A DNA stretch of 64,000 nt from contig NW_020312756.1 in assembly GCF_002999335.1 (NCBI RefSeq), positions 62,001 through 126,000 of the forward strand, written 5' to 3'. Of this stretch, positions 38,275 to 51,023 are shown piece after piece. The position numbers and the translations under genes are program-made. Under the pieces are notes generated by a model. That model had not been told where the DNA came from and did not search any database. It saw only the letters and a list, made by a program, of their open reading frames with translations. Every line of letters starts with the position of its first letter. Position 1 is the first letter of the stretch. Source of the stretch: Cyclospora cayetanensis (lineage: Eukaryota > Apicomplexa > Conoidasida > Eucoccidiorida > Eimeriidae).

Positions 38275-41200
38275 ATGCCGGACACCAATAGACGCAAAAT
38301 GAACATGGAGCAGTCTTCAATGAGGACGACTCATGTTGGGGGGCACGATGTTACAAGGCAGCAGGTGCTGATTGTCAATAGCAAGACCTTGCTGTGCATT
38401 ACCAACACCCACGCACTTTTGTACACAGTTGAAGCTTTGGCTCAAGCCAAAGCGTCAGTGAAATCTCAGCTTGGCAGCAGCCTGAGCCTCGGGAAATCAT
38501 ATTTACTGCACCGTGCGAAATCTTTTGAGGATGACATGGGAATTTCAGCTGTGGCGGTGGATAGAGATCACGAACTAATAGCCATCTGTGGCCGGAGTAT
38601 AGGAAAACCTGCAGGTTCGAAAAAGGCACTCTGTGAAAGCAATGTGAACTTGTTTGAATAGCGCCACGGCAACGGATCGCGATTTCTCTTAAAATTAACC
38701 CCATGGAGGAGAGACGACCAATCAGCCAGTGCAGTCTGTAGATGGTAGAAGTCAAGGACTTTTGCTAGAGACTTGATCTGCGCCTGACATTTTGTATCCA
38801 TACACATTGATTCTCCTGCACACCATTTCTGTTTTTTTGAGTTCCTTCCTACATTTTGACCTCTGTGCCTGTTTATGGAGAATCCAGGTATCTATATTTA
38901 TTCGTCGAAAACCTTTGCACTAGTGCGACGTTGCAAGGCATTTAGCGAACGCGGTTTTTCCATTGCTGCCTTCCGAGGGAAGTTTCCCTTTATCGGACCA
39001 GATGCTGGGCATGCTGTATGTGGTCTCACCGAGAATGAAGGCAATTTGGAGAAAGGACCAGCTTCTGATGACAAGTCCACGATCGGACGTGGCGCGTCTG
39101 ATATCACACCAAGTCCACAGTACACAGACGAAAAAGGGCCTCAGGAAGTACCCAGAGTTGTGGTAGATGCAAAGGACATCCCGGCGGACACTACTGAAAA
39201 AGATGAGCTACTTGATCCTGTCAAAGTACCACTCCTCGCTGTAGTTGGATGGGAAGGGGATGATGGAGAAACTTCCTCCCTTTCCACTTCTTACATAACC
39301 CTTTGGAACGTTTCCGACGGCACCATATTCCTCCGCCTGAGGGCACCAGCATTGCAAGTGCTTGCTCTTGAATGGTACAAGGAAGAGATTTGACTTTAGT
39401 CTTGTGCATTTTTTCCGCCCAAGACAGTACACCGTGTAACGCTGCAGATGTAGACAAGTGTTGGTCTAGTCCTGTCAGCCCGTAGATCTACAAATTTTCC
39501 TCCGCTTGTGTCTACTATGCTTGGGGTGCGCTGTAAACAGGTCCCCTTTCTTTGCCTATCAAATTACTGCGTCCGGATTACGTCACGTTTACGTTTGGAC
39601 AGCAACGCGAACGTTTACCGGACTAAAGCTGAAGGTCGGTGTGTAAAAGTATATGCCCATATTCCTAGTTGTAGAAGCTCGCATTTTCTTGAGGCATTGT
39701 GCTCCTTCTACCTCGAAGGCATGCACCGACAAGGAGTATGCGTGGTGTGCGGGCGCCTCCACCCAGAGAAGTTTGATCCGTCGGGCTCGTGAATACAGAC
39801 CCTGGAGGCACTTGTGCTGCGTGTTTATGGCGCTTATCGTAGGGGAAAATGTTCCACTTCAGGCATTTGGCAGTCTCAGATGTCTCTTGTTTTGTCGAGC
39901 TCACGGGCTCCCTCCTGATGTCCGGCTCGGACTCTGGCAGCCTGCTCCTTTGGGAGGTGAGTTCCATGCAGAGAACATTGACTAATCAGAGGAATATTCA
40001 TTCCGTGTATCTCAATGCTAAGACACTCATATTATCGCTGTAATTAGCTAAGATTGCACATTTCGGGGGCGTTGCCCAGATGGGCAATGGGGAAGCCAGT
40101 GCACTGCAGGTCAAAGCAAAATAGCATTCCTGTAGTGCTGTGTATGCACCCACCCTCCAGAATGGCTATATAATGGCAGAACTGCTTCAGTTGTTGCCTG
40201 CGTCCACAAATCTTAACGCACAAGACTCCGACGTCGCGCGAGAACAGAGTGAGGGAGGCCAATGGCAATGCGGGTTTGCAGTGGCATGGCGCACCGGGGT
40301 GAAGGCGATATGTTCTCAGCGGGCAAAATGTAGGGACTCGTTTCATGATCCCGTGGTAATTGCTAATGGAGAGGAGGGCAAATGTGCTTCTTCAGACTCT
40401 TCTAACGCACAGCTTGTGTCCTGCCATAAAGGAATGGTGAATAGCCTGTTTAGGGACCCGAAGAATACGGACCATATTGTTTCCGCCGGCACCGACGGTT
40501 GTATAAAATGGTTCGTAGTTGGCCCCCTCATATTTAACTGGTAACGACGGCGGAGGTTGGCTTTAAATGTACGTCCCGCAAAGCTGAGCACTCAACGGCA
40601 TGTACAAATGTGCGTCCCCCAGCATTGTTACGCACCGGTGTGTTAGAGTTTGCTACAGGTGGGCCGCTCATACCGTGCTGAATGCAGTTGAAGCCATGGG
40701 TCAAAACACTACAATCTCAATTTCTGCTCTTAGAGCATTCACCATGCCAGGAAATCTACCAATCAAGAGTATCCTAGCCGACAGGTACAACCGGACGTGC
40801 TCTCTGTTTGTACAGCTAGGGAGTTGCCAAATTAGCGTCGAGTTGACATTTGATGCAGCTATCGTGAAGTTAGAAAAAATAGGCTCTAGGTATGCTGGTA
40901 GAAAGCAAACGTAATTTAATCTACCATCTGCTCTCAGAGCTTCTTCGGAGCTATTCTGGGTGGTAGTGGATGGACGTGGCACTACATGGCTCTTTTCGCC
41001 GACATCTGAAAATCTGGTCAAGGTTAGCCACTCTGATGTCTCCTTCCTATACTTATAAAGCTGTACTAAATTACCATAGGCCAATTATCTGAGGGCCTTG
41101 TCTATCTCGACGCAATAGAACATGCAATGCTGCGTTTTACAGGTATTTGACTTTCATGCCGGTAGTATCCTTGCCCCAATCGAGGTCGCTACTGGAAAGA

Positions 41201-44200
41201 CGGATGCAGGCATGAAAAACGAATACGGTGGGTCTAAAAGAAGTCTACCACAAACCAAGCGATCGACGTTGAGATCAGTGGGCCCTACATAGCTTGACCA
41301 ATCATCCGAAAAGTGTACAAAGCTTGTATTCACCCCTTTGCCCATTTGCATATGACAACCCATAGAAAATCGTGACGTGTTTGAACCCGCTGTTCAGCCT
41401 TGGTAACAGTTGGCAGCGATGGCTCCATACGTTCCTGGGGAGGTGCTCCTTGCCGGATGGCCTTGACATGCCGGTAATCTGTCTGCCATACGCATCGTTG
41501 TCTTACCCAGTGGCTGTTGAGGCTTTATCGGTTGGGGCTACTCAATTAGCCTCTTAATTAGATTCTTTGCTTTGAACAACGCATCTTTTTGGCATGGCTG
41601 TGCAGACGCTGGCTTTGTAGAATTCGTTGTGTCGCACTGATGCCATCGGTTGAAGGGACAACATCTTCCCTCGTATTTATGGGCTTTGAGGACGGAGTTG
41701 TACGGCTAGTTGAAGTTTCCGTGAAAGGGTCACAGCTCTTATTGGCCATAAGGACTCACAAACGCGCCATTGTGGAGCTGGCTGTGGACCCTTCAGGTAG
41801 CGTACAAGTACTGTTGAGCCAGGGGGAGAATGGTGCATGCGTAAATCGTGAAGCCCTTTAATGAGACTCAGAGTCGAATCGCTGTAAACAAGTTGGCGCA
41901 TACCAAATATTTTAATATGTACGCATGCGGGGAAACTTCGGGCAAGCATGCAACTATGCAATACGCTTTAAGTTACATCAATATAGCGGGCCTCTTTCAA
42001 ATAAGCAACGAACAAGCTGAGATGCTAACGAGCTAGAGCTCTCTCGTTGGAATGATTGTCAGGGGAGCGCCTAGCAGCACTAGGAGAAGATGGAGTTCTA
42101 CTACTTCTAAAACTTAAATCTGGTGCCCCTAAAGACGAGGCAACAGACTCATATACATACGCAGGAGTTCGAAACTGCTCCGAAAGGAGCTGGGAAGCGG
42201 AGCCTTTAGGATTCATCAAGGCTTCTGAGCCTCTGATGCACCTTGCATGGGAACACCCGTTGCTCCTCCTCGGTGTTGCAGCTGATGCAGCGCTAATAAT
42301 CCTGGATGGGCTGCAGGTTCTTAGTGAAGAGCCAGCGCAACGAGCAGCAGCGGAAGATGGTGGGGCAAACCTGGGAAACGGCACCATAGTAGGAGAGGGC
42401 GCTGGGGTAACTTCCGAAAGTGACGACCTTGAGAAGGTACAGGAACCCACGAGTGAAAGTTCGGGCCAAATTGGCGACGAAGGCACGCCGGAGGAAGGCA
42501 GTGCTTCAGATGAGGAAGCAGCCCAGTGTCCACCAAAGGCATCCAGGGTCCCCAGAAAAGACCCTTTAGATCTTACTGGCATCCTTTCTTTCAGGTGAGG
42601 TCAACAGAGTAGTGGCATGATTGCGCATTTGGTTTTGCGGGAGGCTACCGAAAGGATGTATGCCGCCTGCGACTTGAAGCCGGCGTATTCGCTGCCGAAT
42701 TTTATCTGCATGTGTTAGGCGTATCGATGTAAAAGTATCAACTGCTGGCCTCCGTGGTGCTCGTTCGGAGGGCCAGAATGACAGGGAGGAGGAAGACTTG
42801 AGTGGCACTGAGAGTGAATCGGAAGTGGTTGCCGATTCAAAGGTCAGAGTCTTTAACACGAACGAATACAAGACGAAACGAAGTTCATCTTATGAATGCG
42901 TCGAAAGCAGAACGGCGGCTGAGAGCAAAGCACGACATTCAATTGCATCAACAGTAGATCAGCAAACACGTCACCGCGTGGAGGTCACAGCAGCAGCCCA
43001 TATTACTGCATTAACAACAGCCAAGTTGGTTGCCTGCCCAAACAATCCTGACAAGCCAACTTGGAATGCAAATGACAACGGTCTCAGCAACGCATCGACA
43101 CCTAGGATCGTTGACAAAATGCTGATTGCATCACGTTTTTTCTTGCTGTTTTCTGGAACCAGTAAGATGCGAAACGCCATTTGGTGCTTTTCGCTTGAGA
43201 GACTATTGGAGGCGGGAACTCCGCAGCACCCGCCGAACCCTCAAATCCGTACTCTGTTGGCTCACCCTATGGTGTTGCTTTCCAAAGTTCTCCAGCAGCT
43301 CAGCCCCAGACATTCGGAGACCAGCCGTGCTGAATGCCAGGGGCCTTACCTTACTAAGCTTGTGGCGGTCTTTGACGAACGATTGCTTATCGCCGGCACA
43401 TCCGATGGACGAGTACTGCTGTTCCCTGCCGACACCCCCCAGGCGTGCGTTGTGGTATGTCAATAGACAGCCCTCTGTACATTTCATTTCGTATCTTGGC
43501 CTAGCAAATGGTTGCAGTAAACTACCCTGTTCCATGAAATTCAATATTATGTATGCCTTGTGCAAATCAGTATATGAACATCAGGTGATGATCCCCTTCG
43601 ATCGCTTTTATGCCAACTTGAAAAAATTGCGTGTGTGCTGTCCATCGTCAGACTAGGGTTTTTGATTGTCATACTGGAAGCATTACCAGCATCTTGGCGC
43701 GGCCTATTGGATGCAGTGGTAGGTGGGCTCTAAATGCAGCAGCTCAAAGTGGGACCTGGTGGAGGTGCGAGTTTGAATTGGCTGATATCTTGTCGCGATG
43801 CCAGAAGTCGCAAGAAGCTGAACAAGACGCGCAGAAAGCTGAAGCGGCACAAGCCAAAGCAGAACACTCGCAGGCACAGCATTTCCGCTGTTTTGAGTCT
43901 AACCAACAGCAGTCAGGAAAGTATGAGCAACAGCAGCAATTTCTCCGTCGCTTGCTCCAGTCAGATATGGCTATCGAAAACGCTCAAGTCGCCGTCGATA
44001 CAGGTTTCCCAGCAAGTTCGATCACTCGCAAGTGCGTTTGTGGCACAGCCATATGCATCCCCGACTGACTCCCAGGCGCTGCTAGTGCATCGTGATAATT
44101 AGCTAAATCATCGATGCAGCTCGTATGGACTGCAAAAGTAATGTCACAGTGCTAGCTGCATTTGTCTTTTGCCTTGCATTTACAAGCGCCACGGAGGGTT

Positions 44201-47200
44201 TTGCAGCTTAATATTTGCCTCAGAAAAGCAAAGGAGTTGGAACCACCTTGTCCAAACCTTGTGCGAATCGATGAACTCATGGAAGTAGAAGCAAACATTT
44301 TTGGGGTTCTCGAGACAAACAGAGATTCCGCGTTACCAGATGAGTCCGAGCCATCGGCTACTGCAGACATGGCAGCAGACATTATCGACAATACAGAACC
44401 CACAATCATGGTGTGTAAATAGATGGATAAGCAAGTACATTAGTTAGAGGGGCTACACGGCCTCCTAGCAGGCGCTACGACGGGAGCGGCATCAAGCGCG
44501 TAATTGATCCCGCAAAGCCGCACTACCTTCCCCACCTTTTATGTGATTTCAATCATTATGCTTCGTTCTTTTCGCTACCTTTAGAATCGTAGCATGTGCC
44601 TGCCTGAACAGGAACAGCACAGACTACGAAAGGACCAAAAAGATGATTCGGTGATGAACGCCGCTGAGCACCAAGAGAGCCGCCAGTTGCAAGACCTATC
44701 TAATCGCTATAAGGCAAGGTTGTGCGCTACCTTAGAACTCCATGCGCACATCGAAATGCGGCCTTGTGGATAAGTAGAACGGGATACTGGCCGTGCTGTG
44801 GAACAATGCGGCCACTCTAATATGCCTTCACAAACACAATTTTTTACCATTGCTGGGGGTACACGCTCAAGACGTCCAACAGCAATTTTATATGAATATG
44901 TGTGCAAGAACGCTTCGTAAATAGACTTTCCTTTTTGATTGTACTTGCTGAATAATAGGATTTGGTGACCGAATTCAAAGCCTTGCCAGGGTTTAATACC
45001 CCAGAGATTCTGAAGGACTTAGTGATTTGGGATGGCCTTCTTCGTGAAAGTGAGGCTGAAAGCGCGCGATATCTGGAGGTAGTAGAGCAAGAGATACAAA
45101 ACGCAAGGGATCAGCATCAAATTTTGATCTCAGATCTTACGGTACGCATTCAGCAACTGCAGCGAATTTCCAATTAGAAAAGCTATGTATGTTTATCTAA
45201 TGTGCGTTCTGTACGTGACTCATTTGGTGATGATCTAGAGGGCAGGCTTAATAGGTGGTCACTGACGTCTTTCGAAGGGCCACCAAGTGTGCATGTCTAA
45301 CGGTAACCATGCTGTGCTGCATATCGCCGGTAAGTGGTCGCAGTAAACGCTTGACTGTATTTGTGATACTACGATGCACGAGACTTGATATGAATCTGCA
45401 GAAACTCCTAGGTGGAGTTCTGGAAGGTGTGGCAGTGAGCAGCATTGGCGATGGTCTTCACATCTCTTCGTTCCCCACTGACCAGTCATCAATTGTGAGC
45501 CACTCTGTAGACGCACTACACACTTGCCCTCCAGCCTTTGCACGCTTCTACTGGTTCGGTCCTGTATGTTCCGTGTTTACGTCAGCAAATCCAAAAGAGT
45601 CTGTGTATAAAGTTCTCGAATGGCATAGTGCTGTACGCTGTGCTGTTGCTCCAGGACGTACAGACACTTCAGGCAATAAAAGAAGACCAGTGCGGCTCCC
45701 GTGAAGCTGATGATATGGAGGCGCTCTTCGAAGAAGCACGAACACAAGAGCTTAAGCGCCTCCTTATGCCTGAGCGTGCGCCACATCCGGAAGATCCTGG
45801 TAGGCACATGAACCTAAAAGATCTGCAACAGAGATGCTGCCTTGCAGCAGGGACTGCAAGGAAGTTACTCCAATAGATTAAATTCAGCTAGCCCTTCAAA
45901 ATTCTTGCACTCTTGTTCTATTTAGACTCCGTCAGAAGGCATACCATTGAATCAACATCGTATACATACGCGAATCCCGAAACAAAGCAGAAGACAGGTG
46001 TCTGTTGTGGGCCGAAAGGCTTCATCCAGCCCATGCAGCAGGCTGAGATCCGCAGTAAAACAGGTCAGCACAGCTGACAATCTGTGGATGCTGATACAGC
46101 TACAAATCCTTACCTCAACATTTCCCAGTTCCACTGAAATTATGTCTGGGTTCAGCATAAAGAACTGTTGTCTTAACTGCTAGCCTTATTGCAAATCCTT
46201 GTTGCCATCGGCAGTCAACGAGAGCCAAAATGATGTGAACTGGAAAAAATACTGCCCACAGATGCCCGGAGGCAACACGTGCAGGCGATGGACGAGTTAC
46301 TCAAAGCAAAGCCGCAGGAAGGCTTGACCGATCCTCAGAGTGACTCCTGCATTGCAGAAACGATCAAGAGCCTTGGCGCCTACAAGCTCACTGCCTCTGG
46401 TACTCTGACAGAGTGCTCGTTGTAAGCCCCTTGCAGCTCACGCCCTGCCCGAAAAGTCGCAGCAATACTTTTGTGCTCTGCGTGAGGTCAACGCGCTTCG
46501 CTCTGCAGGAAATCCGGACAGCTTACCAGAGAGGGGGAAGAGCCGAAAAATCATAACAGCTTGAGGCTAGATATGATGTCCTGTGGCTATCAGGGCTTTT
46601 TCATCGAGAAAAAGAAGCAAAATGCTGGACCTTGTTAAGTGGACAACAACTAAAGCTATTTGGTTTAACCAATGTGTTGCTGTAATGTCCGAAATACGGA
46701 AGGAGCTCCTCAGCACTTGCTTACGCCTACTTAGCGGAATCATCGACTCCCTGCACATCGCCCAACTACAAGATTCCCCAGAGGGGCTTAGAGCCAAAGC
46801 GCTAGTACAAACAGTGCACAATGCAGCATTGAGCGAACAATGCAAAGGATCATTGTGGACCGTTGACAAGAAACAGCTCATGTTAGTGCAAATTAATGAG
46901 TAAGGTTTAGCGGAGCCTTTTACTGAGCCCCTTACGCGACTTTATATCAGTTGGATGCTTATTTGGTTTCAGAAATTTCTTAGAAGGGCGCCGAAAGGAG
47001 CTTAGCAACAGTGGAGCACTATACGAAACTGATGCTACCAGGGCCGAGATGGCACAGCTGGAAACTACACTTGGTGAAGTGCATCGGTTCCCAGACGACT
47101 TCACTGTATCGTTTGAGCATTTGCGCCAAATTGCATCTCTCTCCGGCATAGGGGTGCAGGCCTGCTCGGTAGGGGAAGAACCCCACGCATGCAATGCATC

Positions 47201-50200
47201 TGTTGGACACCTCAGGACGTCAAACCCTCTGTACACCGGTGGCGTTTGCGAAAAAGGTCTCGAGCTTAAGACGCGTTTTATGGATATCCTGAACAGCCTC
47301 AGAAAGTGCGAGCTTGAGCAAAGCCGCGTGGCCTGCAGAGTCTTTGCTTTCCAAGAGAGCGTAAAATGCTGCCAGCAACACTTGGAGAAATCGGATTCCT
47401 GTGGTCCCTTGCCTTCCGAAATAATGGACCGGGCAAAGCTGCAGAGCCTGGAACTCCATGCGCAAGCTAGTAGATTCCTCGACGCAGTAAGATCTGCACC
47501 CCAGGCGCACAGGTTACTGAATGGCAGGCCATGCGCAAGAAAAGCAGCAATACTGGAGCTAGTGAACACGTCCATGCAAAGGTCTCTCATTTTTAAGCCC
47601 ATACTGTGGCTGCGTCTGTAGATATCGAGTGGGATTAGTCAGTTCGACCAAGAAGTACGATGGCTGCTAGAGGAGCGTACGTCTGTTCAGCAGGAACTAC
47701 TGCTTGCACGACTAAATCAGCTCGTAAGACGGTTGTCGGACTGCTCACAATATTATCTGCGATCTATAATCTCAAAGAGGCACTTGTATGTAAGTATACA
47801 GGAACTTGCTTGCGAAACAGGCAAGCTTTTTCTTTTAAAAAAAACCATGTTATCTCTAAGATGGTATGCAGGAGCAATATCGTGAGCTGACGATAATTGA
47901 ATCCATGGAACCACGCAGATCACGACTTCAACAGGACTTCTCAGATACGCGAAAAGAATGCAAGGAAATTGAAGATCGTCTTAAAGCCATTGAAACGTGC
48001 ATGACTGAAAAGAAGCAGGGCATTGAAAGCTGTCATGTGAGGACAGCATTGTGGTGCATCTAACCTTACGATCTTTGCCGATCCCCGAGCTGCTATTTCT
48101 GATCCAGCAAACCACAAGCAGATGCTGTCTTTGTCTCAAGCCTGCGTGGGCGTAGGATTCTATCGTTTTTCTTCATTTGCTTCTTTCTCCCGTAGGCGAA
48201 TGAAGTAGAAATACGCCGACGGGCCATGGAAGCTGTCGAACCCAGAAATCAACAACATGCCGCACTAATGGAAATTTTTAATCGCAATGTACTCATATAC
48301 CCAAATATTCCTAAATCTACTTGTGCTAAGATGCTGCAACAAAAACGGCCTTCTAGCTTTGCTTCCATTTGTATCCCCTTCCCTTTATGGTTTATCCGCT
48401 AAAGTTCACTCTATATTCAGGTGACGCCGAAGGTAGTCTCGCCCTCCTTGAACCTCCGAAGTGCCGAAGGTGAAGAGAACGATCTCGAAAGTCAGTTCAA
48501 TCCGTATGGAACCGCACCCGGCTTCGAATGACGCGTTCTCAGTTGTTCGCTACGCCGCTGTATGACAGAGTGTAGAAACAGAAAGGCAACACCCTTGCAG
48601 AAACGCATGTACCCGAGGCGATTAGCTGCAAAAGCTGAGCGTGTATGACACCTGAATGGATTAATGGGTGTGCTGTGGTTCTAGCTGAAATCGATGAGAC
48701 CGAGCGCGTGCAACAGGACTCAGAGAGCATAGAAGATATCTGCCCCGTAGGATGTGACATGGCAGTCTACGAGGCCATCTTGGAGCTCAGGTAAGCTCGC
48801 CAATGAGCGTGCACAATAAAAGATTTGAGTGTATCGACTAAGAAATGCATTGACGCTGAAAGGTGGACGTGAGTTCAGGGACCAGAAAATGGCAAACGCA
48901 GCTGCACTCACGCTTCATCAACGGGAACTGGACGACCTGAAGAAGGTGAGCCAGTGTCTCGGAAAGCACTCTTATGGCTTTCTAGTTCTACTGTGGCAAC
49001 CAAAAATCCAAGTTCGGAAAGTACTCTGCATACTCACTTGTTTCGCAATAGGAAGCTATTATGTTTCACAGGTTGGGGAAAGATTGCTTTGTAGAACGTT
49101 TGGATAATGGGGGTTTAGAGTAGCAGAACACGAAATTAGAATTGCAGTACTAATCGGCGCAGCCAAGTTAATAAACGTATTTTGACACAAAGACAGCTGC
49201 GCTTAATCAGATGCGACGATATGGTCCCCACTTAATTCGCTTCAAGCGCATGTCCACAGGAATATGGCAAAGTCCAGGCTTTGCAACGGCAGCAGGCATG
49301 CCGCTATAGCTCTGCGGAAGCTGCGATCCACAAATTTTTGAGAGAACTGCAGGGATCCCTCAACGACGTTATCACGACGGCGCCTCTGCGAGCATCCCAG
49401 GTGATAGGCTACGTTGTTACAGCAAGGTTGGGGCTTCCGCCTATCGCTTGTAGAAACAAAAACTGCCCTTTAGTGCTGGCTGCGCCTACGATTGCTAAAT
49501 GACCGAAAAGTGCTGGTTTTACTTTTCTGTGTGAGCATTCCAGTGGTTTGCTGCCCGCGACTCGCCACCGTGAGCCAATGCCCTACTAGCTTTATGTACT
49601 AGTGGGGTGCCCCTTGCATACGCAGATCCGCTGCTTGATATTTGCTGACGATGCATGGCAGCTCCCAGAGCAGCTCGATTATGCAGTGCTCTTTAGTCAT
49701 AAAGGATTTTCAGCTTTAAACCAACGGTAGGCGCACCTGGAATCGAGCAGATACTTCTGTTTTAAGAAGCACTAGTTCCTGACTTGCCGCACTTCAAGCT
49801 CACCGGGAAGAGCCAAACTGGTTGTAGCTCCAGTAAAATGAGCAGTGATTGTTCCTTCGCCTCAAGGGACTTGCGTAATCAGGGTGTTGGGGCTACAGCA
49901 AGAAACAGTTCTTGTTGCACACGACATGAGACAGCTAAAATACGCAATATCAAGCGCGAAAAAGGACTATAAGCAAGTACTTTGAGTCGTAACACTAAAC
50001 CCTACACACGTCCCCATGCAACCGTGGTATCACGACCTGCGCGCCCCAAGCGGCAGAATCCACAAGGGCTATAAAGTCGCTTACTAGCGTTTATTCAGCA
50101 AAGGAGGCCACATGCACCCTTTGTTTATGCGTAGTCTGTTTGACATGCAGAGCACCCAGCGCCTGGAATCACTTGAGGCAGCATTTAAAGAAGTAGAGCG

Positions 50201-51023
50201 TGTGCGTTTCGGGGATTCACTAACACTAGAACAAGTTGAAGCAGCAGCCAAAGCCGCAGAGAAGGCGGAACTTCAAGGATGCAATGAACCGCTGAAGCCA
50301 GTGTTCGAGAGAGATGTGGAGCTCTTAAGTGATAAACGGGTAAGGTTACACTAGACTCATGTATTATTGAGAGACTTGCATGTGGTACTTGCTAAGTACA
50401 CCGAGACAACAAGAGCAAATACTCCTGAGAACGCTGCATATAGCTTAGTGCGTTGGATCTCCGCTGGACCCTAACTGAGCGTCGGCTTCCAATTAGCTTC
50501 AGTTTGACTCTCCTTGATCACGCTTCATTTTTCATGGAGAGCTTCAGGCTCGACTCAGGCAGCAGCAGCAGACCAAAGCGAAACTAGAGCAACAGCGTCA
50601 GGGGATCATTAAGCGTCACACAAACTTGTTGCATCGATTCGCACTAGCAAGAGAGAGCACCGTAATGCTCTCCCAGCAGCTGAAGGAAAAGAAGTATCTT
50701 CGCGTAAGCTTCTGGGCAGGCCGAGTTGCTAAAAATCTATTTACTGATATGTTCAAGCGCTAATTGAAACCTATAAAGTCAAGCGATGCACTGCATATTG
50801 TCACACCAGTGTACTATGCCTGAAGAACACAAGCAATGATGGCACTGTGGAAAGAAACCGGCTAGAGAAGCTGACACGCCTGAAAGCAGAACTGAAGAAA
50901 CGAGACTCTGAGATTAAGAGACTGCAAGGACTACTCAACCAAATTGAAATTAAAGGCAAGTTCGTGCTTACGCAGGGATTTAGAGTCTTATTTTGGATTG
51001 AGAGCTTGATGTCGAGTACTTGA
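38275..51023 (+). CDS. CFAP44: CFAP44 (tether/tether-head subunit of inner-arm dynein I1/f), multi-exon
   Basis: Partner of CFAP43 in the I1/f dynein tether. ATG 38275. The first half is WD propeller: GIYIYSSKTFALVRR, YVWTATRTFTGLKLK (exon 39541-39634), SGSDSGSLLLWE joined to NGYIMAELLQ (39863-39956 to 40161), CHKGMVNSLF...IVSAGTDGCIKW, and VDPSG|ERLAALGEDGVLLLL (41796 to 42063). The second half is coiled coil, with family blocks ELLKAKPQEG...IKSLGAYKL (46262-46399), KMLDLVKW...IRKELL (46594-46899), CPVGCDMAVYEAILELR (48685-48790) and QLPEQLDYAVLFSHKG (49626-49726). Further exons: 38275-38614, 38879-39374, 40161-40510, 42063-42594, 42719-43454, 43652-44003, 44207-44410, 44585-44713, 44959-45141, 45655-45799, 46974-47486, 50099-50339, 50548-50703, 50826 to the end. 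The end is the direct read-through stop at 51021-51023; a GC donor at 50956 could instead lead to one more exon. Confidence 0.88.
42320..43130 (+). other. CFAP44: Acidic low-complexity insertions in the CFAP44 propeller
   Basis: Between recognisable WD blades, exon 42063-42594 carries a Glu/Ser/Gly-rich segment (AAAEDGG, SESDDLEK, EEGSASDEEAA). Exon 42719-43454 opens with another (NDREEEDLSGTESESE), followed by a polar stretch, before propeller-like sequence resumes at VAVFDERLLIAGTSDGRVLLF (about 43365). A smaller acidic insert sits near 39030-39210. Such inserts are common in apicomplexan proteins. They bring the predicted protein to about 2,270 residues, longer than animal CFAP44. Confidence 0.75.

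Noticed and set aside
49990..50010. Telomere-like CCCTAAA-type words here and near 62731
   Set aside because: Single isolated copies with no tandem array; not a telomeric tract.
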